From Variovorax sp. N23 (GTDB lineage Bacteria > Pseudomonadota > Gammaproteobacteria > Burkholderiales > Burkholderiaceae_C), in the NCBI RefSeq assembly GCF_025486315.1, contig NZ_JAOOPY010000005.1, positions 118,101-182,100 on the forward strand: a stretch of 64,000 nt of DNA. Direction: 5' to 3'. Positions 56,448 to 64,000 of this stretch are shown here, one piece after another (the first letter of the stretch is position 1; every line of letters begins with the position of its first letter). The notes under the pieces are model-generated. The model searched no databases. It was given only the letters and a program-made list of their open reading frames with translations, and was not told the DNA's origin. A program made the position numbers and the translations under genes.

Positions 56448-56828
56448 TCAGCTCGGCCACAGCCCAGCGAAGTCGAACGAAAGTTGGCGGTGATGCCGAA
56501 TCGACAGCAGGTACACGGTGGCATCGGCCTCCGTGGCTGCATAGAGCATCAGGTAGTCGCCATGCAGGTATTCGCGCAGCGCGTCCGGGGCGCCGGCAGG
56601 CAGCGCGGCAAGCTGCGCCAGCGCTTCGGCAGACTGCGGCGGGTTGGCCAGGTAGCGCCGGCCGATGCGCGGAAAGCGGCGCAGGTTGGGGATGACCGTG
56701 GCGCGCAACTCGGCCACCAGCGCGTCGAAGGCAAAGCCTGCGTCGGCTTCGACGAGGAAAGCCTCGATGGCTTCCAGGCGTTCCAGAAAACTCGCGGTCA
56801 GTTCGACCCGATACAGCGCGTCAGCCAC
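56448..56828 (-). CDS. RelE/ParE-family toxin
   Basis: The product is 126 aa with a GTG start at 56828 that overlaps the antitoxin stop. It has the ParE/RelE plan: LYRVELTASFLERLEAIEAF, IPNLRRFPRIGRRYL and a final YLLSIRHHRQLSFDF. RelE proteins cleave mRNA on ribosomes and ParE proteins poison gyrase; which applies is not clear. It is longer than most family members because of a loop near residues 60-90. It lies beside the restriction remnant. Confidence 0.8.
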   Translation of the reverse strand: MADALYRVELTASFLERLEAIEAFLVEADAGFAFDALVAELRATVIPNLRRFPRIGRRYLANPPQSAEALAQLAALPAGAPDALREYLHGDYLMLYAATEADATVYLLSIRHHRQLSFDFAGLWPS

Positions 56829-57156
56829 GCTTCTTGGCGGGCTTGGTGGGGCTGGCGGTCTTGGGCGCAGCGGCGCGGCGTTGTTGAAGCTTGGCGAGTG
56901 CGCCGTCGGCTTCAAAGGTGCGGCCTGCCGCAATGTCGGCCAGGCCGCGCTTGGCGTCGTCGATCAGGAGCAGGTGAATGCGCTCCCGTTCGAGACGGTG
57001 GTAGTAGTCCAACCGGTCGGCATCGATCAGCGCGACGTAGCTCTCACCGTTCTTGGTGATGATCTTCTCGGCGCCCGCCTTGGCCTGGTCCGCCAACTCG
57101 GACAAGTTGGCCCGAGCCTGCGTGAACGCGACGACGTCGCTGGATGCAAATCCCAT
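56821..57156 (-). CDS. Phd/YefM-family antitoxin
   Basis: The product is 111 aa from the ATG at 57156. The Phd/YefM region is FTQARANLSELADQAKAGAE, followed by IITKNGESYVALIDADRLDY. A Lys/Ala/Pro-rich tail (KTASPTKPAKKRG) ends it. It should bind operator DNA and neutralise the overlapping toxin. The pair forms one operon with antitoxin first, as usual. Confidence 0.85.
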   Translation of the reverse strand: MGFASSDVVAFTQARANLSELADQAKAGAEKIITKNGESYVALIDADRLDYYHRLERERIHLLLIDDAKRGLADIAAGRTFEADGALAKLQQRRAAAPKTASPTKPAKKRG

Positions 57157-57263
57157 GGCGGCTCTCCGAAGAAGTGGATGACAGAATTCTGTGCAGTCTA
57201 CTTCAAAGGATGCTTGCTGCGCCCGACGCGGAGTGCGCCGGGCGCAGCAAGCGAAACCACCGA

Positions 57264-59540
<2,277 letters not shown>

Positions 59541-59589
59541 CTATGGCGAGAGACGTGTCGATTGTTGTCGCGAATGGGTTGGCCGGCGA

Positions 59590-59626
59590 ATAGGGACTCT
59601 CAATCTGGCCGATAGGTGCTGGCCCA
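59590..59626. promoter_or_regulatory. OxyR-like site upstream of katG
   Basis: The plus strand reads ATAG-N7-CAAT-N7-ATAG-N7-CCCA. The OxyR consensus is ATAG-N7-CTAT-N7-ATAG-N7-CTAT. Two quarter-sites are exact, one is a half match, and the phasing is perfect. Confidence 0.6.
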
Positions 59627-59665
59627 CACGGGCCGTGGGCGTCCCTGCCGATCACGGCCATCGAT

Positions 59666-60151
59666 TCACAGCCGCCGGTACATCACCAGCGCGTCGGTGT
59701 ACCCGAGCACCGGGTGATGAAAGGCCTCGGGGACGCGCCCGACGGTGTCGAAGCCCATGCTGTGCCAGAGCGCGACCGCGCGATGGTTGCTGGCGACCAC
59801 GAAATTGAACTGCATGGCGCGAAAGCCGGCGGCGCGCGCCGCATCGAGCGAATGCGCGCACAACGCGCGCGCGACGCCGCGGCCTTGCGCGTCGGCGGCC
59901 GTCATGTAGCCGCAGTTGGCAACATGCGCGCCGCCGCCGTTGCGGTTGGCATGGAGCACGTAGGTGCCCAGCACGCGCTCGCCATCGTGCGCAACGAAGC
60001 AGTCGTTGACGGGCGCCAGCCAGGCGCGCAGCGCCGACGCCCGGTCGGTGTCGCGTGGAAAGTCGTAGGTCTCGCCGGCCCGGATGACGGGCTCGAGGAT
60101 GCCCCACAGGGCCTCTTCATCGGCTGGCGTGGCTTTGCGGATCGAGAACAT
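59666..60151 (-). CDS. GNAT-family N-acetyltransferase
   Basis: The product is 161 aa from the ATG at 60151. The acetyl-CoA motif A is AQGRGVARALCAHSLDAARA (about residues 87-106), followed by FNFVVASNHRAVALWHSMGF. The family is close to phosphinothricin- and YhhY-like GNATs, but the substrate is unknown. It overlaps the marR gene by 35 bases. Confidence 0.85.
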   Translation of the reverse strand: MFSIRKATPADEEALWGILEPVIRAGETYDFPRDTDRASALRAWLAPVNDCFVAHDGERVLGTYVLHANRNGGGAHVANCGYMTAADAQGRGVARALCAHSLDAARAAGFRAMQFNFVVASNHRAVALWHSMGFDTVGRVPEAFHHPVLGYTDALVMYRRL

Positions 60152-60692
60152 GGCTGCGTGGCTCCGTCGACAGGTTGGGCAACGATACCGCGGCTGGCAC
60201 CGCGCCGCGCCGGCCGCGGTCGGCCTTGGGCAGCACCGCCGTGTCGAGCATGCGATCGGCCTGGGCCTGCAGGCGCCGCAGGGCCGCGTCGAAGCGGGCG
60301 GCCTCCTCCGCATCCAGCGCGGTGCCCAGTTCGGCGTTGATCGCGCTCACCAGCGGAAAGAGTTCGTCGTACAGCGCGCGGCCGCGCTCGGTCAGCGCCA
60401 GCGTCACCTGGCGGCGGTCGCCGGCACGGGTCTCGCGCGAGATCAGGGCCTTGGCGACCAGCGAGCCCACGGCCTTCGAGGTGCGGGCGCGGTCGAGCTG
60501 CGCATGCTCGGCCAGTTGCGACGAGCCCAGTTCGCCCAGGCTCGCCAGCGTGACCAGCAGCCGCCACTCGCGCCGGGTGATGCCGAAGCGGCCTTCGCAC
60601 AGCCGCGTGACCATGCGGCCGGCGACGACGACCAGGCGCGACAGCCGGTACAGCAGCAGCGCCTCCAGCGGTTCGCGAGGTGGCAGGGTCAT
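60117..60692 (-). CDS. MarR-family transcriptional regulator
   Basis: The product is 191 aa. The winged helix-turn-helix is GITRREWRLLVTLASLGELG, then LDRARTSKAVGSLVAKALIS and the wing RAGDRRQVTLALTERGRALY. It is divergent from a TctC-sulfatase operon and upstream of the overlapping GNAT gene. The intergenic region contains a TTGATCAA palindrome. Control of the divergent operon is a reasonable inference. Confidence 0.87.
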   Translation of the reverse strand: MTLPPREPLEALLLYRLSRLVVVAGRMVTRLCEGRFGITRREWRLLVTLASLGELGSSQLAEHAQLDRARTSKAVGSLVAKALISRETRAGDRRQVTLALTERGRALYDELFPLVSAINAELGTALDAEEAARFDAALRRLQAQADRMLDTAVLPKADRGRRGAVPAAVSLPNLSTEPRSHVLDPQSHASR

Positions 60693-60746
60693 GGGGCGGG
60701 GCTCCGTGGGTCCGTTTCATCCGGGTTAGTCCGGACGATGGTTGAT

Positions 60747-60754
60747 TTGATCAA
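60747..60754. promoter_or_regulatory. TTGATCAA palindrome between marR and the TctC gene
   Basis: The 8-bp perfect palindrome TTGATCAA lies in the 142-base divergent region, inside GGTTGATTTGATCAATCGAC. It is a candidate MarR operator. The core is short, so the call is weak. Confidence 0.35.
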
Positions 60755-60834
60755 TCGACTGTAGCCTCCCCAGAATCGCCGCAGCCGCGCGCGCCTGGCG
60801 TGCCGTATATCCCATCACCCCCGGAGACATCCTC

Positions 60835-61842
60835 ATGACGCCCTTCCCTTCACGCCCGCGCCGGCCATTCACCCGCCGCCTGGCCACGCTCGCCGTCGTG
60901 GCCGGCGTCATTGCCACTGCCCTGCCGAGCGCCCACGCGCAGGCGCAGCCGCAGCTCGACAGCCCGCTGCGCATCGTGGTGGGCTACGCGCCCGGCGGTG
61001 CCACCGACCGGGTGGCGCGCATCGTCGGCGACAAGCTGGCCGCGCGCCTGGGCGTGCCGGTGGTGGTCGACAACAAGCCCGGTGCCGGCGGCCGGCTCGC
61101 GGCCCAGCAGGTGAAGGCCACGCCGGCCAACCAGAACGTGCTGATGCTGGCGAACCCGGCGGTGATGATCGTCGCGCCGCTGGTCTTCAAGGACAGCGGC
61201 TACGACCCCGAGCGCGACTTCGTGCCGGTGTCGCACGTCAACGACTACGACTTCGCGCTGGCCGTGTCGCCCACGCTGCCGGTGCGCGAGCTGAGCCACC
61301 TGCTGGCCTGGATGCGCGCCAACCCGGCGCAGGCCAACGTCGGCGTGCCCGCCACTGGGAGCCTGCCGCACTTCTTCGCGCTGATGGTCGGCGAGAAGGC
61401 GAAGGTGCCGACGCAGGTGGTGGGCTACCGCGGCTCGGCCCCGCTGCTGAACGACCTGCTCGGCGGCCAGGTGCCGGTGGCGGTCGACACGGCCGACGTG
61501 GTGCTGCCGCAGCACGACGCCGGCAAGCTGCGCATCCTCGCGCTGTCGGGCGCGCAGCGCTCGGCCTTCGCGCCCAAGATCCCGACCTTCAAGGAAGCCG
61601 GCCTCGACCTGTCGGCCACCGGCTGGAACACCTTCTTCGCGCCGGCCAGCATGCCCAAGGACAAGGTCGAGCGGCTGTCGCGCGCGATCCAGGCGGTGAT
61701 GCAGGACCCCGACACGACGCGCCGCTTCAAGGATTCGCTGATGACGCCGGTCGTCAGCACGCAGGCGCAGACCGTCGCCATGCTCAAGGCCTACCGCGCG
61801 CAGTGGGCGCCGGTGGTGCAGAAGTCCGGCTACCAGCCCTGA
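60835..61842 (+). CDS. Bug/TctC-family periplasmic solute-binding protein
   Basis: The product is 335 aa. A signal peptide ends in ALPSAHAQA. The mature Bug fold has LRIVVGYAPGGATDRVARIV, VPVVVDNKPGAGGRLAAQQV and YRGSAPLLNDLLGGQVPVAV. These proteins bind carboxylates or small aromatics, often for TTT transporters. No transporter gene is adjacent, and a sulfatase gene follows by 13 bases. The ligand may be a sulfated compound or its product, which is inference. Confidence 0.9.
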   Translation: MTPFPSRPRRPFTRRLATLAVVAGVIATALPSAHAQAQPQLDSPLRIVVGYAPGGATDRVARIVGDKLAARLGVPVVVDNKPGAGGRLAAQQVKATPANQNVLMLANPAVMIVAPLVFKDSGYDPERDFVPVSHVNDYDFALAVSPTLPVRELSHLLAWMRANPAQANVGVPATGSLPHFFALMVGEKAKVPTQVVGYRGSAPLLNDLLGGQVPVAVDTADVVLPQHDAGKLRILALSGAQRSAFAPKIPTFKEAGLDLSATGWNTFFAPASMPKDKVERLSRAIQAVMQDPDTTRRFKDSLMTPVVSTQAQTVAMLKAYRAQWAPVVQKSGYQP

Positions 61843-61855
61843 GGACGCACGCGAC

Positions 61856-63196
61856 ATGGCAACGCAAACAAAGCGGCCCAACATCGTCTTCATCGTGGCC
61901 GACGACCTCGGCCATGCCGACCTCGGCTGCTACGGCGGGCGCGACGCGGTCTTCGGGCCGGTGTCGCCGGTGCTCGACGGCCTGGCCGCCAAGGGGCTGA
62001 AGCTGACGCAGGGCTACGCGAACTCGCCGGTGTGCTCGCCCACCCGCTTCGCGATGATCACCGGCCGCTACCAGTACCGCCTGCGCGGCGCGGCCGAGGA
62101 ACCGATCCGCAGCGACAGCCGCGGCAGCACCGCGCTGGGCCTGCCGCCGGCGCACCCCACGCTGCCCTCGTTGCTGCGCGACAGCGGCTACCGCACCGCG
62201 CTCATCGGCAAATGGCACCTGGGCTATCCGCCGCACTTCGGGCCGCTGCGCTCGGGCTACGACGAGTTCTTCGGGCCGCTATCGGGCGGCGTCGACTACT
62301 TCACCCACTGCGACTCGCGCGGCACGCACGACCTGTGGCTCGGCGACGAAGAAGCGCAGGCCGAGGGCTACCTCACCGACCTGCTCTCGCAGCGCGCCGT
62401 CGACTACGTCGGCCGCATGGCGCAGCAGCCGGCCGACGATGCCAAGCCCTTCTTCCTGAGCCTGCACTACACCGCGCCGCACTGGCCTTGGGAGACGCGG
62501 GACGACGCGGCCAAGGCGCCGGCCGTGAAGGACAACCTGTTCGACCTGGCCGGCGGCAACATCCATGTGTACCGCCGCATGATCCATCACATGGACGAAG
62601 GCATCGGCCGGCTGTTGGCGGCGCTCGAGGCGCACGGCATGGCCGAGAACACGCTGGTCGTCTTCACCAGCGACAACGGCGGCGAGCGCTTCTCGGACAA
62701 CTGGCCACTGGTGGGCGGCAAGATGGACCTGACCGAAGGTGGCATCCGCGTGCCGTGGATCGCGCACTGGCCCGCCGTGATCGCACCCGGCGGCGAGAGC
62801 CGGCAGCTGTGCATGACGATGGACTGGTCGGCCACGATGCTCGACGCGGCCGGCGTGTCGGCCGACGCGGCCTACCCGCTCGACGGCGTGTCGCTGATGC
62901 CGGTGCTGCGCGATGCCGGCCACCGCTTCGCGCGGCCGCTGCACTGGCGCATGAACCACCGCGGCCAGCAGGCGATGCGCGAGGGCGACTGGAAGTACCT
63001 GCGCGTGGATGGCAACGACTACCTCTTCGACCTCTCCGCCGACGAGCGCGAGCGCGCCAACCTCGGCAAGAAGGAACCCGAGCGCCTGGCCCGCATGCGG
63101 GCTGACTGGGAGGCCTGGAACGCCGGGATGCCGCCGATCCCGGCGGACGCGACGATCAGCCTGGGCTATTCGGCGAAGGACATGCCGCAGCGTTGA
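61856..63196 (+). CDS. Sulfatase, type I formylglycine-dependent
   Basis: The product is 446 aa. The metal-binding Asp pair is VADDLGHADLGC, and the formylglycine signature is CSPTRFAMITGR. Further metal residues lie in VFTSDNGGERFSD. No signal peptide is seen at the N-terminus (MATQTKRPNIVF), so the enzyme appears cytosolic. It hydrolyses a sulfate ester of unknown type. A formylglycine-generating enzyme is not in the window. Confidence 0.9.
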   Translation: MATQTKRPNIVFIVADDLGHADLGCYGGRDAVFGPVSPVLDGLAAKGLKLTQGYANSPVCSPTRFAMITGRYQYRLRGAAEEPIRSDSRGSTALGLPPAHPTLPSLLRDSGYRTALIGKWHLGYPPHFGPLRSGYDEFFGPLSGGVDYFTHCDSRGTHDLWLGDEEAQAEGYLTDLLSQRAVDYVGRMAQQPADDAKPFFLSLHYTAPHWPWETRDDAAKAPAVKDNLFDLAGGNIHVYRRMIHHMDEGIGRLLAALEAHGMAENTLVVFTSDNGGERFSDNWPLVGGKMDLTEGGIRVPWIAHWPAVIAPGGESRQLCMTMDWSATMLDAAGVSADAAYPLDGVSLMPVLRDAGHRFARPLHWRMNHRGQQAMREGDWKYLRVDGNDYLFDLSADERERANLGKKEPERLARMRADWEAWNAGMPPIPADATISLGYSAKDMPQR

Positions 63197-63224
63197 CCGA
63201 CCGCGCCCAGGCTCCGGCCGAGGC

Positions 63225-64000
63225 TCAGCCGATCACCGGCACCGCCGTGCCGCCGGCAGTGGCCGCGACGGTGATCGTGCGGCCCAGCGTGGTGGTGTAC
63301 GTCGGCTCCTTCACGCTGCTCACGTAGACGTACTCGCCCTTCACCTGCGCCGGCGTGACGGTCATCACCAGGTAGCCGCGGCGCGTGGTGTCGCAGTAGC
63401 TCACGTCGTCGACCAGGCCCAGGCCGGCACCGATGGCCGCGTTGCCCAGTTGCGGCACGAGCGCGCTGCCGTCGATGGAACTGGCCAGCGTGCCGAGGCC
63501 GGCGCTCTCGAAGCCGGTCGAGCTGACCGAGGTGCCGGCGAACTCCACGCCGACCTTGTCGCCCGCCAGCGTGGTGAGCTGGGTGAACCAGGCGTTGTGC
63601 GAATCGCCAGAGAGCGTCACCAGGCGCTTGCCCTGGGTCTTGACGGTCTGCAGGATGGCCTCGCGCTGGGCGGGGTAACCGTCCCACGAATCCAGGCTGT
63701 AGGGCAGGCGCGGGTTGGTCGCGGGGTCGAGCAGCGCGGTCTGCGTGGGCGTGAGCGCGCCCGGCCCGGCGGCGGCGCGGGTGGCCTTGGCGGTGAGGTA
63801 GGCGTTGATGGCCGCCGGCGCGGTGGCGGGGCTGGCCAGCACGGTCGAGAGCACCGAGCCCGGCAGCCACATGCGGGCCATGATGGTCTGGTTGCCCAGC
63901 AGCTGCCGGGTCGCGCTCGACGCCTGCATGCCGCCGGTGAGCCAGTTCTGCTGCTCGGCGCTCATCATCTGGCGCGAGGCGTCGGGGCGGATGCCGCTGG
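63225..64000 (-). CDS. phoD: Alkaline phosphatase PhoD-like, N-terminus outside window
   Basis: The frame runs off the right edge; only the C-terminal 258 residues are visible. The PhoD features are SRQMMSAEQQNWL, QTIMARMW, the metal-site motif VTLSGDSHNAWF and FAGTSVSSTGFESAGLG. PhoD enzymes are secreted, usually through the Tat pathway, and release phosphate from diesters and monoesters. The start, signal peptide and promoter cannot be judged. Confidence 0.82.
   Translation of the reverse strand, partial: SGIRPDASRQMMSAEQQNWLTGGMQASSATRQLLGNQTIMARMWLPGSVLSTVLASPATAPAAINAYLTAKATRAAAGPGALTPTQTALLDPATNPRLPYSLDSWDGYPAQREAILQTVKTQGKRLVTLSGDSHNAWFTQLTTLAGDKVGVEFAGTSVSSTGFESAGLGTLASSIDGSALVPQLGNAAIGAGLGLVDDVSYCDTTRRGYLVMTVTPAQVKGEYVYVSSVKEPTYTTTLGRTITVAATAGGTAVPVIG

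Overview
The window is GC-rich DNA from a betaproteobacterium. The family signatures point to Burkholderiales, most likely Comamonadaceae. The evidence is a tig-clpP-clpX-lon block, hpnCDE hopanoid genes, a Bug/TctC-type binding protein, and a GC-rich two-hairpin repeat. No rRNA was seen, so the genus is not fixed.

Positions 1-11117 are the right end of a prophage or integrative element. About twenty small plus-strand genes are packed with 4-base stop/start overlaps. They include a pentapeptide-repeat protein, a candidate annealing protein next to a YqaJ-type exonuclease, a C5-cytosine methyltransferase with a long second reading frame overprinted on it, zinc-ribbon and Lar-like proteins, a morphogenetic-type protein and an HNH/AP2 endonuclease. 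A convergent tyrosine integrase abuts the 3' end of a tRNA-Leu(UAA), which is the probable attachment site. No structural genes are present, and the left end lies outside the window.

Positions 11118-22090 are chromosomal backbone on the minus strand: tRNA-Gly, tRNA-Cys and tRNA-Leu, then lon, clpX, clpP and tig, a second tRNA-Leu, and an RND pump with its lipoprotein adaptor. The pump promoter carries a TetR-type operator, but no regulator gene lies next to it. Positions 22159-27888 hold hpnC, hpnD, hpnE, a small conserved gene, a HAD hydrolase, hemH and a DUF1993 gene.

Positions 27964-31703 form a metal-stress module. A SigF-like ECF sigma factor and its NrsF (DUF1109) anti-sigma factor diverge from a bufferin-type RiPP operon: DUF2282 precursor, DUF692/MNIO enzyme, DUF2063 partner and DoxX. 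Both divergent transcripts have an exact GTAACC-N16-CGAA promoter. Positions 31740-39952 hold a uracil catabolism (URC) set: a GTP cyclohydrolase II paralogue, a DUF1688 protein and uracil phosphoribosyltransferase. A BMP-type nucleoside ABC transporter follows, so uptake and salvage/catabolism are probably linked.

Positions 40104-44150 encode one open frame that joins an MprF/LpiA-type lysyl-phosphatidylglycerol synthase to an AcvB/VirJ-type periplasmic hydrolase. Next come an AraC regulator, divergent metE/metR with a MetR box, an MFS transporter and an Lhr helicase whose coding sequence contains a copy of the two-hairpin repeat. Positions 55230-57156 are a lower-GC defence remnant. It holds an in-frame chimera of a PLD-type helicase N-terminus and a type III restriction (Res) C-terminus, followed by a toxin-antitoxin pair. 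The right end has katG with an OxyR-like site, a GNAT gene, a MarR regulator divergent from a TctC-sulfatase pair, and a truncated phoD.
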